Shown here piece after piece: positions 27,973 to 37,226 of a stretch of DNA of 64,000 nt. Made by a program: the position numbers and the translations under genes. The first letter of the stretch is position 1. The number at the start of each line of letters is the position of its first letter. The notes beneath the pieces were generated by a model. That model searched no databases. It was not told the DNA's origin and was given only the letters and a program-made list of their open reading frames with translations. The stretch is from positions 682,001-746,000 of the forward strand of contig NZ_CAKKMS010000003.1 of the NCBI RefSeq assembly GCF_918698245.1, written 5' to 3'. Source of the stretch: Pedobacter sp. Bi126 (lineage in GTDB: Bacteria; Bacteroidota; Bacteroidia; Sphingobacteriales; Sphingobacteriaceae).

Positions 27973-28689
27973 ATGAAAGTAGAAATCTGGTCGGACGTAA
28001 TGTGTCCGTTTTGCTATATCGGGAAAAGACATTTTGAGCAGGCGATAGAAAAATTGCCGTTCAAAAATGAAATTGAGGTGGATTGGAAGAGTTATCAGCT
28101 CAATCCAGCGTATCACAATACCAATAACGAATCGGTGTACGATTACCTTTCACGGAGTAAGGGAATGCCAATCGAGCAAGCTAAGCAAATGACCAAACAG
28201 GTTGTGGATATGGCAGCAAATGCTGGTTTGAAGATAGATTTTGATACAAATATTCCTGCCAATACCTTCAATGCACATCGTTTGATCCATTTGGCTGCAA
28301 AACATAATCTTCAGGATTTAGCCGAAGAAAAACTGTTTGAAGCACATTTTGTAAACAGCAAAAATATTGGTGAAACGAGTGTTTTGGTTGATCTTGCTGT
28401 AGAAATTGGCTTGGCTAAAGATGAAGCTGAATCAGTTTTGAATGGAAATGAGTTTGCTGAAGCCGTTCGTTACGATATTTATGAAAGCCAGAATTTAGGC
28501 ATTAGAGGGGTTCCTTATTTTGTGATGGACCGTAAATATGGCGTTTCGGGTGCTCAGCCTGTTCAGGCTTTTACCGATGCGCTTACCCAAAGTTTTACGG
28601 AATGGAAAGCTGCTCAACCCAAAGCCACGATAACATCATTAAATAAAAATGATGATGCAGTTTGTGATGAGAATGGTTGTGAGATATAG
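27973..28689 (+). CDS. DsbA family oxidoreductase, FrnE-like
   Basis: 238 aa thioredoxin-fold protein without a signal peptide, so cytoplasmic. The CXXC active site is CPFCYIGK (C12 and C15). A helical insertion (about 60-150) and the cis-Pro segment GIRGVPYFVMDRKYGVSGAQP (about 175-195) are typical of the FrnE/2-hydroxychromene isomerase group. The C-terminus has an extra Cys pair (CDENGC). Role: thiol-disulfide chemistry or polyketide isomerisation; the exact substrate is unknown. Confidence 0.88.
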   Translation: MKVEIWSDVMCPFCYIGKRHFEQAIEKLPFKNEIEVDWKSYQLNPAYHNTNNESVYDYLSRSKGMPIEQAKQMTKQVVDMAANAGLKIDFDTNIPANTFNAHRLIHLAAKHNLQDLAEEKLFEAHFVNSKNIGETSVLVDLAVEIGLAKDEAESVLNGNEFAEAVRYDIYESQNLGIRGVPYFVMDRKYGVSGAQPVQAFTDALTQSFTEWKAAQPKATITSLNKNDDAVCDENGCEI

Positions 28690-28697
28690 ATTTGTTT

Positions 28698-28722
28698 CCC
28701 GCAGATTAAGCTAATCTGCGGG
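28698..28722. repeat. 25-bp near-perfect palindrome
   Basis: CCCGCAGATTA (28698-28708) pairs with TAATCTGCGGG (28712-28722) around a 3-nt loop. No T-tract follows on either strand within a few bases, so it looks like a repeat hairpin more than a classical terminator. Confidence 0.55.
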
Positions 28723-28737
28723 GAATTTACCTCATTC

Positions 28738-28844
28738 GTCATGCTGAATTTATTTCAGCATCTATTAAATAGTTATGCGATTAGATCCTGAAACAAGTTC
28801 AAGAGGGCGATCGTTTTAGGTCCTTCGACTCCGCTCAGGATGAC
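28738..28844. repeat. Interspersed inverted-repeat element, family B
   Basis: Starts GTCATGCTGAATTTATTTCA and includes CCTGAAACAAGTTCAAG. It ends CTTCGACTCCGCTCAGGATGAC. The right end differs from other copies, as if two repeats were joined. Confidence 0.7.
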
Positions 28845-28885
28845 AATCACAGTTATTAGATGACCGATTTACCTCTCGAACTTAA

Positions 28886-29107
28886 TTAACGTTGCTGATT
28901 TTTCAAGGGCGTTAACAGGTACTCTAAGCCATTTACCCGAATTTCGAACATCGTAGCCATTAAATCGCCCAGTTTGCCTTTCGGGAAGCCTTTATCCTTA
29001 TACCAAAGCAAATAACTTTCGGGGATATTGCAGATCAGGTAACCTTTGTATTTTCCATAAGGCATTTGCATTTTCACTAAATCGAGCAATAAGGTTGGGT
29101 CTAACAT
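28886..29107 (-). CDS. DUF3820 family small protein
   Basis: 73 aa. Matches DUF3820 through MPYGKYKGYLICNIPESYLLWY (about 14-35) and the C-terminal FEIRVNGLEYLL. A PXGKYKG core is the hallmark of this family, which also appears as a domain in exonuclease-like proteins. Function is unknown. It lies just downstream of mfd on the same strand but is separated by a strong hairpin terminator. Confidence 0.85.
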   Translation of the reverse strand: MLDPTLLLDLVKMQMPYGKYKGYLICNIPESYLLWYKDKGFPKGKLGDLMATMFEIRVNGLEYLLTPLKNQQR

Positions 29108-29135
29108 TTTTTAAGATGGCGATGATAATAATTTT

Positions 29136-29180
29136 AAAAACGTTAATTCAGTCAATAGACTGACTCAATTAACGTTTTTT
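29136..29180 (-). terminator. Terminator overlapping the mfd stop codon
   Basis: On the minus strand AACGTTAATT...AATTAACGTT forms the outer stem, with an inner GTCAGTC/GACTGA hairpin. It is followed by TTTTTAAAATT. The hairpin begins inside the mfd stop codon region. Confidence 0.75.
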
Positions 29181-32100
29181 AATCGATAAGCGCTAAAGTT
29201 TCAATTGCTTCTTCAACAGTACTTATGTTATCAAAAGCAATTCTTAAGGTATTTTTTACTTCTTTTAAATTGCACATACGCGGATGGTTCTGTGCAAAAG
29301 TTAAAATCTTGGTAAAGGTATTCGAATCGAAATAAGCAGATTGTTTATCGCTCAAGAAATACCCGCGCAAACTATTTTTCTTGAAACTAATTTTCTCGAA
29401 GCCCAATTTTTTCCCCAGCCATTGCAAACGCACCACACTCAGCATGGTTTTTACCTGTGGAGGAACCGGACCGAAACGGTCGGCCAAATGTTTTTCAAAA
29501 ATGGCTAATTCTGCTTCGTTATCAAGTTTAGAAAGCTCGGTATATAAATTGTAACGCTCAGTAATGTTGGTGATATAAGCATCCGGAATGTACAATTCCA
29601 GATCGGTATCAACCTGTGTAAAGCCTACAAACGGACGGGCAGGTTCATTTTCGAACAGACCTTTAAACTCAGCTTCTTTTAATTCCTGGATGGCTTCATC
29701 CAAGATCTTGTGGTACATCTCAAAACCGATTTCGGCAATAAAACCACTTTGTTCGGCGCCCAATAAATTTCCACTTCCCCGGATATCCAGATCGCGCATG
29801 GCCACGTTAAAGCCGCTTCCCAAGTCAGAAAATTCTTCAATGGCGCTTAAACGCTTCCGGGCTTCAGAAGTTAAAGTAGATAATGGCGGTGAAAGTAAAT
29901 AACAGAAAGCTTTTTTGTTGCTCCGCCCTACCCGGCCACGCATTTGGTGCAGATCGCTCAAACCAAACATGTGCGCATGGTTAATAATGATGGTATTGGC
30001 ATTCGGGATATCTAAACCTGCTTCTATAATCGTTGTGGCTACCAGAACATCTTTTTCTCCATTAATGAAATCGAGCATTACATCTTCCAGTTGATCGCCA
30101 TCTAACTGCCCGTGCGCAATACCGATCCTCGCTTTTGGAACCAGTTTCTGAATCAATCCTCCCAATTGCATCAGGTCATTTACACGGTTATGGATAAAGA
30201 AAACCTGTCCGCCGCGGTCCAACTCGAATTGAACGGCCTCTTGAATCAGTTTATCGTTAAAAACATGTAACTCGGTACTCACTGGTTGCCGGTTTGGTGG
30301 CGGCGTACTGATGATGGATAAATCTCTTGCCCCCATTAAAGAAAAATGTAGCGTTCTCGGGATCGGAGTCGCCGTAAGCGTTAAAGTATCAACGTTTACC
30401 CTTACTGCTTTTAGCCTTTCTTTTGCGGTAACGCCAAATTTCTGCTCTTCATCAATAATCATGATGCCGAGATCCTTAAACTTTACATCCTTGCTCAACA
30501 AACGGTGTGTGCCGATTAATATATCAACCTTACCGGCTGCGGCCTCCGCAAGGGTATCTTTAATCTGTTTACTGGTTTTAAAACGGTTAATATAATCAAC
30601 CGTAACCGGGAAATCTTTTAAACGCGAAGAAAAGGTTTTAAAATGCTGTAAAGCCAAAATGGTTGTAGGAACCAGGATCGCCGCCTGTTTGCCTTCTGCT
30701 ACCGCTTTAAATGCAGCACGCACAGCGATCTCTGTTTTTCCGAAGCCAACATCACCACACACTAAACGATCCATTGGATGTGGTGATTCCATATCCTTTT
30801 TCACGTCTTGGGTAGCCTTTAACTGATCGGGGGTGTCTTCGTAAATAAAAGAAGCCTCCAGTTCAGTTTGTAAATAGCTATCTGGCGAAAACGCTGTTCC
30901 AGCCTGGGTTTTCCGCAAAGCATAAAGCTTGATCAAATCCCGGGCGATATCTTTAACTTTTTTTTTAGTAGTTTTTTTTAGCTTATCCCAGGCATCGGTA
31001 CCCAGCTTATTCATCTTGGGTACTCCACTCTCCTTGCCGCTGTATTTGGCAATGCGGTTTAACGAGTTGATGTTTACGTAAAGCAGATCGTTATCTGCAT
31101 AAATTAAACGGATCATCTCTTGCGTTTTACCATTTACCTCAACTTTTTCAAGCCCGGCATATTTGCCGATTCCATGATCAATATGGGTAACATAATCGCC
31201 TGATTTTAATTCCCGAAGATCTTTTAGGGTAATGGCCTGGCTTTTCTGATAGCCTTTTTTAAGCTTGTATTTATAGTAACGATCAAAAATCTGGTGATCG
31301 GTATAAAATGCCGTTTGGATCTGTGGATCTATAAAACCCTCGCGCAGCATGCTGTTAATTGGCGTAAACTTGGCCGTTTTATCAATATCCTCTAAAATGG
31401 CATATAAACGCTCGATCTGTTTTGGCGAATCGGTAAAAATAAAATTAACAATGCCGGCCTTTTCATTTTCCTTAAGGTTGTGAATGAGTAGGTTGAAATC
31501 TTTATTGAAGGAAGGTTGTGGCTTGGTTTCAAACTCAAAACGGTTATCCGTTTTATAAAAAAACTGCTTGCCGAATTCTATCAAAGGAAAATCCTGAAGA
31601 TGATCACCCAACAATTTTTCGTCTGTAAAGGCAAACTTAGGGTCGATCCATTCTGGGTTTTGGGTTTTATCTGCTATAGATAAAGCTTTCCAGAGTTCAA
31701 CGGCTTTTTTAAAGCCTGCTTTAATAATATCAAGGGTAAACTCAACATCCTTAAACCAGAGTTGTGTATCCTGATCGATATAGTCAAGGATACTGATATT
31801 GCTTTCGGTTAAAAATTTCGCCTGAACATTTGGCACAATGGTTAACGATTTAACATCAGCAACCGAAAGCTGACTTTCAATTTCAAAACTCCTGATGCTT
31901 TCTACCTCATCACCAAAAAACTCGATACGGTAAGGAAGATCGGATGAGAAAGAAAATATATCTACAATACCGCCACGGATAGAAAATTGGCCTGGTTCAT
32001 AAACAAAATCTCTTCTGTCGAAATCATAATCAATTAAAAATTCGTTGATAAAATCGATGCCCAATTTGGCACCTAAACTAATTTCTAAAGTGTTTTTTTC

Positions 32101-32517
32101 TAAAGCAGAGCGATCAATAACCTTTTCGGCAATGGCTTCGGGATAAGAAACCACAATTTTTCCGTATTCCGAATCGTGGTTCAGTTCGTTTAAAACCTCT
32201 GCACGGGCCAAAACGTTGGCCGTATCTACCTGTGTAAAATCAAATGATTTGCGGTAAGAAGAAGGAAACAATAAAACCTGTTTATCCAAAACGCTTTCCA
32301 GGTCAGACTGAAAATAAGCCGCTTCTTCTCTATCCGGTAGAACGAACAGTAGGGGTTTATGTAATATAAAGTAAGAAGACAGGGCAACAATAGCATCAGC
32401 CGAACCCACCAATCCCTTTAATTGTATCTTTGGGTTTTTGCTGCTGTTCAACGCTTTGGTAAATTGGGTTACCCTATCGTCGGTTTTGTATCTGTTTATT
32501 AAATCGCGAATGTTCAA
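29179..32517 (-). CDS. mfd: Transcription-repair coupling factor Mfd
   Basis: DNA translocase that removes stalled RNA polymerase and recruits UvrA to lesions. 1112 aa. Order of domains: UvrB-like N-terminal region (about 1-340), RNA polymerase-interacting CarD-like domain (LKSGDYVTHIDHGIGKYAGLEKV, about 437-460), then SF2 helicase motifs GDVGFGKTE (about 588), DEEQKFGV (DEEQ, about 689) and TATPIPRTLHFSLMGARDLS. Motif VI is HQMRGRVGRS, and a C-terminal TRCF domain (about 960-1070) follows. The start is TTG at 32517: MNIRDLINRY fits homologues and no nearby ATG does better. Confidence 0.96.
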   Translation of the reverse strand: MNIRDLINRYKTDDRVTQFTKALNSSKNPKIQLKGLVGSADAIVALSSYFILHKPLLFVLPDREEAAYFQSDLESVLDKQVLLFPSSYRKSFDFTQVDTANVLARAEVLNELNHDSEYGKIVVSYPEAIAEKVIDRSALEKNTLEISLGAKLGIDFINEFLIDYDFDRRDFVYEPGQFSIRGGIVDIFSFSSDLPYRIEFFGDEVESIRSFEIESQLSVADVKSLTIVPNVQAKFLTESNISILDYIDQDTQLWFKDVEFTLDIIKAGFKKAVELWKALSIADKTQNPEWIDPKFAFTDEKLLGDHLQDFPLIEFGKQFFYKTDNRFEFETKPQPSFNKDFNLLIHNLKENEKAGIVNFIFTDSPKQIERLYAILEDIDKTAKFTPINSMLREGFIDPQIQTAFYTDHQIFDRYYKYKLKKGYQKSQAITLKDLRELKSGDYVTHIDHGIGKYAGLEKVEVNGKTQEMIRLIYADNDLLYVNINSLNRIAKYSGKESGVPKMNKLGTDAWDKLKKTTKKKVKDIARDLIKLYALRKTQAGTAFSPDSYLQTELEASFIYEDTPDQLKATQDVKKDMESPHPMDRLVCGDVGFGKTEIAVRAAFKAVAEGKQAAILVPTTILALQHFKTFSSRLKDFPVTVDYINRFKTSKQIKDTLAEAAAGKVDILIGTHRLLSKDVKFKDLGIMIIDEEQKFGVTAKERLKAVRVNVDTLTLTATPIPRTLHFSLMGARDLSIISTPPPNRQPVSTELHVFNDKLIQEAVQFELDRGGQVFFIHNRVNDLMQLGGLIQKLVPKARIGIAHGQLDGDQLEDVMLDFINGEKDVLVATTIIEAGLDIPNANTIIINHAHMFGLSDLHQMRGRVGRSNKKAFCYLLSPPLSTLTSEARKRLSAIEEFSDLGSGFNVAMRDLDIRGSGNLLGAEQSGFIAEIGFEMYHKILDEAIQELKEAEFKGLFENEPARPFVGFTQVDTDLELYIPDAYITNITERYNLYTELSKLDNEAELAIFEKHLADRFGPVPPQVKTMLSVVRLQWLGKKLGFEKISFKKNSLRGYFLSDKQSAYFDSNTFTKILTFAQNHPRMCNLKEVKNTLRIAFDNISTVEEAIETLALID

Positions 32518-32747
32518 GGCACAAAAATAAGCTTATCTTTTAATATTAACCTGCAATTTGTGTAAAGGTTTTTTTAACTATTTTTGGCTGGGTTACCGTG
32601 TTGAAAAACAAAAAGCAAAATAAATAAGATCTTTTGTTAGATTCCATTACTGGTTTTGTCGAAATATATCCCCCATTCGTCGATTACAGGCAAATTGATG
32701 TAACAAAGGTGGTGTTATAACCTCTAAATTATATAAAAAGTGAAACA

Positions 32748-33050
32748 ATGAAGTACATTAAAAGCTTTCCACTAGAACTTTTTTTCTGGGTAGCAGCTTT
32801 AGTATTACTGGCAACAACGAATGGCCACGAGCATCACTTCACACTTTGTCCGCTAGCCAATTTAGGTTTTGAGGATTGGTGTCCGGGATGTGGTATAGGC
32901 AGGTCAATCAGTCATATTTTACATGGCGAGTTTACCGAAAGCTTTTCCGAACATTGGTTTGGGTTTCCGGCACTTTTGATTATAGTTTATAGAATTTACA
33001 CATTGATGAAAAATAAAAAAACGTTTAAAATTTCAACCACAAATACATAG
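32748..33050 (+). CDS. DUF2752 membrane protein
   Basis: 100 aa with two hydrophobic segments. The family motif region FTLCPLANLGFEDWCPGCGIGRS (about 31-53) has the typical CPxCGxxR arrangement. The function of DUF2752 is unknown. The TM2 gene begins 5 bp after its stop, so the two form an operon, an arrangement recurrent in Bacteroidota. Confidence 0.87.
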   Translation: MKYIKSFPLELFFWVAALVLLATTNGHEHHFTLCPLANLGFEDWCPGCGIGRSISHILHGEFTESFSEHWFGFPALLIIVYRIYTLMKNKKTFKISTTNT

Positions 33051-33055
33051 CAACC

Positions 33056-33424
33056 ATGGATATATTTCAATCACCTCTAATGTCGTTACCAGGTATAACG
33101 CCAGAAGAATTCTCATACTTACAACAAGCTACCACCGGATTAACCGAACAACAATTGCGTAACTTCTTAATGGTTTACAGCAGCAAAAGGAAAAATCCAT
33201 CAGATATGCTAATTTTCTGTTTAATCGGTTTATTTGCTGTCCCAGGATTGCAAAGGTTTATCATCGGGCAGATCGGAATGGGTATTTTATACCTCTTAAC
33301 CGCAGGTTTATGTTTTATCGGATCGATCATTGATGTCGTAAATCACAAAACCCTAGCTTTTGAACATAACCAGAAAATGGTTTTCGAAAGCTTGCAGATG
33401 GTAAGAATGGGCGGTTTTCAGTAA
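33056..33424 (+). CDS. TM2 domain-containing membrane protein
   Basis: 122 aa. The C-terminal half (about 55-105) has two transmembrane helices with FAVPGLQRFIIGQIGMGILYLLTAGLCFIGSIIDVV, the TM2 pattern. The N-terminal half is polar and may be cytoplasmic. Co-transcribed with DUF2752. A terminator lies about 80 nt after its stop. Confidence 0.87.
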   Translation: MDIFQSPLMSLPGITPEEFSYLQQATTGLTEQQLRNFLMVYSSKRKNPSDMLIFCLIGLFAVPGLQRFIIGQIGMGILYLLTAGLCFIGSIIDVVNHKTLAFEHNQKMVFESLQMVRMGGFQ

Positions 33425-33506
33425 ACTTTCACTTTTAGGATCCTTAATAATTTTTTGAAAAGCAAAGACAGCGCAATTATTAATGTTCGTCCCGCTATAC
33501 ACGACA

Positions 33507-33546
33507 AGTCCGCACCCAATGAAAAGTTGGGTTTGCGGGCTTTTTG
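33507..33546 (+). terminator. Rho-independent terminator after the DUF2752-TM2 pair
   Basis: AGTCCGC pairs with GCGGGCT (one G-U), with an inner CCCAA/TTGGG stem, followed by TTTTTG. Confidence 0.65.
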
Positions 33547-33768
33547 TTTCTATCGGGTTTATAAACATTGGTTTTGTTGCGCTTTGAGGGGACTGAAGGA
33601 TCAAAAGAACTACAGGTTTACGTTAACTAAACCCGACAGCCGCGATTCCGATTCTTCATCGGATAAGCAAATGGCGGGGCTGCCCTAGCCATTTGCAGCA
33701 ACTGTACGTTTTCAAAACATTAATCATTTCTCTTACCAACAAAACCCCAAATTTTCTATATTTATCAA
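33547..33768. repeat. Non-coding gap with repeat remnants before nif3
   Basis: Contains the hairpin CCGATTCTTCATCGG at 33648-33662, which is the inverted copy of 17001-17015. Around it are GC-rich stretches (CAAATGGCGGGGCTGCCC, then GCCATTTGC). No ORF is supported. I interpret it as an eroded interspersed repeat. Confidence 0.45.
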
Positions 33769-34866
33769 ATGAAATTAGCCGAAATAACGAACTATTTAGA
33801 AAGCATAGCACCACTTAATTATCAGGAAGATTATGATAACGCTGGTTTGATTGTGGGCGATCCGAATATGGAAATCCATGGCGCTTTGGTGGCTTTAGAC
33901 TGTGTAGAAAAAATCGTAGATGAAGCAATTTCAACTGGCTGCAATCTGATTATTACCCACCATCCAATTGTTTTTAAAGGTTTAAAAAAACTCAATGGCA
34001 AAAATTATGTGGAGCGCGTAGTGCTTAAGGCAATTAAGAATAATATTGCACTTTATGCCATTCATACGAATCTTGATAGCATTCATACCGGTGTAAATGC
34101 GCGAATTTGCGAGCGTTTGGGTTTAACAGGAACTAAAGTACTTTCACCGAAAACTGGCCTTTTGAAAAAACTGGTTACCTATTGCCCGCAGGCCCAGGCA
34201 GAGCAATTGCGGTCGGCATTGTTTTATGCCGGCGCAGGTAATATTGGCAATTATAGTGAGTGCAGTTTCAATGCCGATGGCTTTGGCACCTTTAAAGGTA
34301 ATGAAGATGCTGATCCTTTTGTAGGTGAGAGAGGCGTTCGCCACCGTGAGGCCGAAGTGCGGATTGAAATGGTTTACCCTACACAGGCCGAACGCAAAAT
34401 CCTGGTTGCATTGTTCGAGAACCACCCTTATGAAGAAGTGGCCTACGATATTTACAAACTCGAAAACAAACACCAATTGGTGGGCTCGGGCATGGTAGGC
34501 TGGCTGGAATACGATATGGATGCCTATGATTTTTTACATTTGGTAAAAGATAGAATGCAGGCCAAAGTGGTTAGGCACACCGAGGTAATTGGCAAAAGAA
34601 TTAAAAAAGTGGCGGTTTGCGGCGGCTCGGGAAGCTTCCTGTTAAAAGAGGCCATTGCTGCCGGGGCAGATGCTTTTATTACCGCAGATTTTAAATATCA
34701 CGAGTTTTTTGATGCAGAGGAAAAATTGATCATTGCCGACATCGGACACTTTGAAACTGAACAATTTACCTCAAATTTATTGCTTGAAATTATTCAGAAA
34801 AAATTTACTAACTTTGCAATCCGTTTAACGGAGCAAAATACAAACCCCATAAATTACTTGTTTTGA
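33769..34866 (+). CDS. Nif3-like dinuclear metal centre protein
   Basis: 365 aa Nif3/NGG1p-interacting-factor family protein (DUF34) with an inserted PII-like domain (about 130-230), the long form. Metal-binding His/Glu residues are visible in ITHHPIVFKGLKKL (about 63-76), YAIHTNLDS (about 96) and ADIGHFETEQF (about 325-335). Related enzymes act as GTP cyclohydrolase-like or metal-dependent hydrolases, and the biological role is unsettled. Its last 19 nt coincide with the left att repeat of the island. The island changes the stop from TAA to TGA but leaves the protein unchanged. Confidence 0.92.
   Translation: MKLAEITNYLESIAPLNYQEDYDNAGLIVGDPNMEIHGALVALDCVEKIVDEAISTGCNLIITHHPIVFKGLKKLNGKNYVERVVLKAIKNNIALYAIHTNLDSIHTGVNARICERLGLTGTKVLSPKTGLLKKLVTYCPQAQAEQLRSALFYAGAGNIGNYSECSFNADGFGTFKGNEDADPFVGERGVRHREAEVRIEMVYPTQAERKILVALFENHPYEEVAYDIYKLENKHQLVGSGMVGWLEYDMDAYDFLHLVKDRMQAKVVRHTEVIGKRIKKVAVCGGSGSFLLKEAIAAGADAFITADFKYHEFFDAEEKLIIADIGHFETEQFTSNLLLEIIQKKFTNFAIRLTEQNTNPINYLF
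34846..34864. repeat. Left attachment repeat (attL core)
   Basis: CCCATAAATTACTTGTTTT, perfect 19-bp direct repeat of 50737-50755. It lies at the 3' end of nif3, 118 bp before the integrase gene. Confidence 0.9.
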
Positions 34867-34929
34867 TATGCCGCTTCAAAAGCCATTTAGACACGTAATA
34901 ACATCTAAAATCACCTATTTTTTACCTTA

Positions 34930-34954
34930 ATGTGTCCTAAAATGTGTCCCTTTT
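34930..34954. repeat. Tandem TGTGTCC motifs near attL (possible integrase arm sites)
   Basis: Two direct copies of ATGTGTCC spaced by a short A/T run, ending in CTTTT. A near copy (GTGTCC, ATGTGTCC, then TTTT) lies at 50664-50686 beside the right repeat in the same orientation. Paired short repeats near both ends suggest arm-type binding sites of the recombinase. They directly precede the integrase -7 box. Confidence 0.5.
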
Positions 34955-34956
34955 AT

Positions 34957-34964
34957 TACCTTTG
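34957..34964 (+). promoter_or_regulatory. -7 box of the integrase gene
   Basis: TACCTTTG matches TAnnTTTG and ends 17 nt before the integrase ATG at 34982. The tandem TGTGTCC motifs occupy the -33 region, which would allow the integrase to repress its own promoter. Confidence 0.5.
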
Positions 34965-34981
34965 AAAATAGGTTATACATT

Positions 34982-36193
34982 ATGGATATAGGAAAGCAAA
35001 TCAACCCTCATTGTGAAACTCCTGCTTTAGTCGAAGAGGGAGCACGATGGTACATTAGATTTAAATATCGTGACCACGAAGGGAAGCGTAAAGCTAAAAA
35101 AGTAACTGGTGAGCTTAACAATGATAAATATGTCAGGTTAGTTAACGGAAGGTATGTTGAGGAAAACAAAAAAGCAAGGAAGAAAGCTGCATCCGATTCT
35201 CTTGATGAGGTTAAATTGCTGTTATGTACGAAGTATTTTAATGCTGCAATTGGTAAGTTTGAGAGTTTAGATAAGTCAGAGACGAAGTTTGTAGACTATC
35301 TTGATAAATACTTATGCCATACGCCCTCCAAAGAAAGAAGAGCAAGTACAACGAAATTATATACATCCTATAACAATATCATTAAACAATACCTTAAGCA
35401 TAATAAAACAGAAGCTATAACCTTAAAGGAGGTAGATAGAGAGTTTATCGAACGTTTCCTCAATAAAGTGCGTTCCGAACATTCAGCATCCCAAAGGGAT
35501 AACTATTATGTATATCTAAATGGGGTTTTCAAGTATTGCGTGGATGATCTAGAGGTTTTGGATAAGAACCCACTAAGAAAGTTGCATAAAATCAATAAAA
35601 AAGAAACGCAAAGCAACCGTAGGTATGATAATGAGACATTGGACTTAGTTCTAGCTGAATCACGTAATCTTGATGTTTATTTCTGGTTGTTTCTTAGACT
35701 TATGTTGTATTCTTTAAGGAGGCCGAGCGAGTTACTTAAAATTCAATATAAGGACTTCAATTTTAAGAAAGGCATATTGTCGTTTGATAGCAGCATCATA
35801 AAAACTAATAAGAAGCTTTACACAGAATTAAAGCCAGAATTCTTAATGGAATTGAAAGCATTGATTCCTGCAGATGTTCAACCATCTGATTACTTGTTTG
35901 GAAGTTTCCAAGAATCAGCTAAAGCAAGTCATAGAACAAAAGCTTTGTTTGCGCCTTACACCACTCCATTCCATCATTTTCAAGACAAGTTTAAGACAAT
36001 AAGCAAGAGACTTCAACTGCCAAAGGGTTTTACAATTTACAGTATGAAACATACGAGTGCCTCTCAACTAAAAGAATTGGGATGGTCTGATGATGATATC
36101 ATAACTTATACTGGCCATACAAACACTAGTATCCTAGGTAGATATACCAGAGAAGCGATCTTGCCGAGACGTGAAGATCCAAGAACATTTTAA
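34982..36193 (+). CDS. Tyrosine recombinase (island integrase)
   Basis: 403 aa site-specific recombinase. The N-terminal half holds an arm-type and SAM-like core-binding region (about 100-210). The C-terminal catalytic domain shows the first Arg in LYSLRRPSELLKI (about 243-255), the second box YSMKHTSASQLKELGW and the third box TGHTNTSILGRYT. The nucleophile Tyr is about residue 388, with His about 379. The second box has Lys-His where many integrases have Arg-His (HxLRH), a tolerated variation but worth noting. It sits 118 bp from attL, reading into the island, and surely drives its integration. Confidence 0.92.
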   Translation: MDIGKQINPHCETPALVEEGARWYIRFKYRDHEGKRKAKKVTGELNNDKYVRLVNGRYVEENKKARKKAASDSLDEVKLLLCTKYFNAAIGKFESLDKSETKFVDYLDKYLCHTPSKERRASTTKLYTSYNNIIKQYLKHNKTEAITLKEVDREFIERFLNKVRSEHSASQRDNYYVYLNGVFKYCVDDLEVLDKNPLRKLHKINKKETQSNRRYDNETLDLVLAESRNLDVYFWLFLRLMLYSLRRPSELLKIQYKDFNFKKGILSFDSSIIKTNKKLYTELKPEFLMELKALIPADVQPSDYLFGSFQESAKASHRTKALFAPYTTPFHHFQDKFKTISKRLQLPKGFTIYSMKHTSASQLKELGWSDDDIITYTGHTNTSILGRYTREAILPRREDPRTF

Positions 36194-36232
36194 ATCTTAA
36201 TGCCCTGGGCGATTAGTCCAAGGCATTTAATT

Positions 36233-36694
36233 TTACATCATGCATTCATCAGCAAAACTGTAATAGTTATAATTGGTAACTATCAAATGATCACAGACCT
36301 CAATATCTAATAGCTTTCCTCCATCCCTTAACTTTTGGGTTAGTTTCCTGTCAGCATCACTTGGTGTCGTAGTGCTGCTCGGATGGTTATGTGCTAATAT
36401 TATTTTACTGCTATTTGTCTTTAAAGCGACAGAGAATATAATCTTCGGATCTGCCAATGTTCCCTGTACTCCACCTGTGGATATATCAACAATTCCCAAT
36501 ACTCGGTTACTGGTATTTAGCAATATCACCTTAAATTCTTCTAACAGTTCAATTTTGCCCAATTGCCAATGTTGCATTAATACTTTGTAAGCATCTTGCG
36601 AACTGTTGATTTTTGGTCGTTCTGTAATGTTGTAATTTGATCTGTAACTGACTTCGACTTCAGCCACTTTAAATGAGGTTTGTTCCTGTACCAT
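36233..36694 (-). CDS. RadC/JAB domain protein
   Basis: 153 aa, only the C-terminal MPN/JAB metalloprotease-like domain of RadC; the N-terminal helix-hairpin-helix of chromosomal RadC is missing. The JAMM-type zinc motif is ILAHNHPSSTTTPSDADR (about 99-116), followed by LLDIEVCDHLIV. Such short RadC proteins are regular passengers of Bacteroidota mobile elements, and their role is unknown. It is convergent with the integrase gene. About 160 bp of non-coding sequence lies upstream. Confidence 0.88.
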   Translation of the reverse strand: MVQEQTSFKVAEVEVSYRSNYNITERPKINSSQDAYKVLMQHWQLGKIELLEEFKVILLNTSNRVLGIVDISTGGVQGTLADPKIIFSVALKTNSSKIILAHNHPSSTTTPSDADRKLTQKLRDGGKLLDIEVCDHLIVTNYNYYSFADECMM

Positions 36695-36854
36695 ATGATT
36701 AATTAATTATGGTACGATGGCAAGCTTTAAGCTCAACTAAGCAAAGGAGGAACGGATATAAATGGGTTGTGCGGTTGCCACAGGAGCGTTTATGCCGTAG
36801 TCCTTTAGGCGTGTTGAGATTACAAGCTTAGATTTGTTGATAATTATGAATATC

Positions 36855-37226
36855 TCAATTTGTTCGTTTAAGGTATTCTTCCCATGTCTCTGAGTGTAGA
36901 TGATCTATCAGATCTAATACAAATCTTAGTCCTTTTTCAGTTAAAGAACCAACTATTCTAAAGGGTCCCCAAGATTCTAGTTTGATGAGCTTAGCTTTTA
37001 CGAGATGCGACTGTTTACTTGGAATCTTATATCGTTTCCCCGTTTCAGAGTGGGTATGGAAGAACTCATTTGGCATCAATTCGTTTTTATCAATAGCTAA
37101 TCCAGTTAGCATAGCTCCTATAAACCTTTCTTCATTCGTTTGCTCAAGATAAATAATATAATGCATGCCTGCATCAATTGATCTATCTGTTGCCTCAAGA
37201 ATATCCCCTTTGCTATACTCCATCAA
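36855..37226 (-). CDS. Unrecognised small protein, third gene of the DUF488 cassette
   Basis: 123 aa, no family recognised with confidence. The pattern YSKGDILEATDRSIDAG at the start, FIGAMLTGLAI, then SHLVKAKLIKLESWGPFRIVGSL reads like a small beta barrel, loosely similar to PemK/MazF-type SH3 folds, but that is a guess. Its start overlaps the stop of the preceding gene by 4 nt (ATGA), so it is translationally coupled to it. Part of a tight three-gene unit (36855-38929). Confidence 0.7.
   Translation of the reverse strand: MMEYSKGDILEATDRSIDAGMHYIIYLEQTNEERFIGAMLTGLAIDKNELMPNEFFHTHSETGKRYKIPSKQSHLVKAKLIKLESWGPFRIVGSLTEKGLRFVLDLIDHLHSETWEEYLKRTN

Noticed and set aside
28698..28722. Palindrome as intrinsic terminator of the DsbA-family gene
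   Set aside because: The stem is strong but is followed by GGAATTTACC, without a U-tract.
34846..34864. att repeat as part of a tRNA gene
   Set aside because: No tRNA fold or T-arm motif is found at either end; the repeat is inside the 3' end of nif3.
36233..36694. RadC-like gene as a DNA repair gene
   Set aside because: It lacks the helix-hairpin-helix part of chromosomal RadC and short forms are common island passengers; no repair role is supported.
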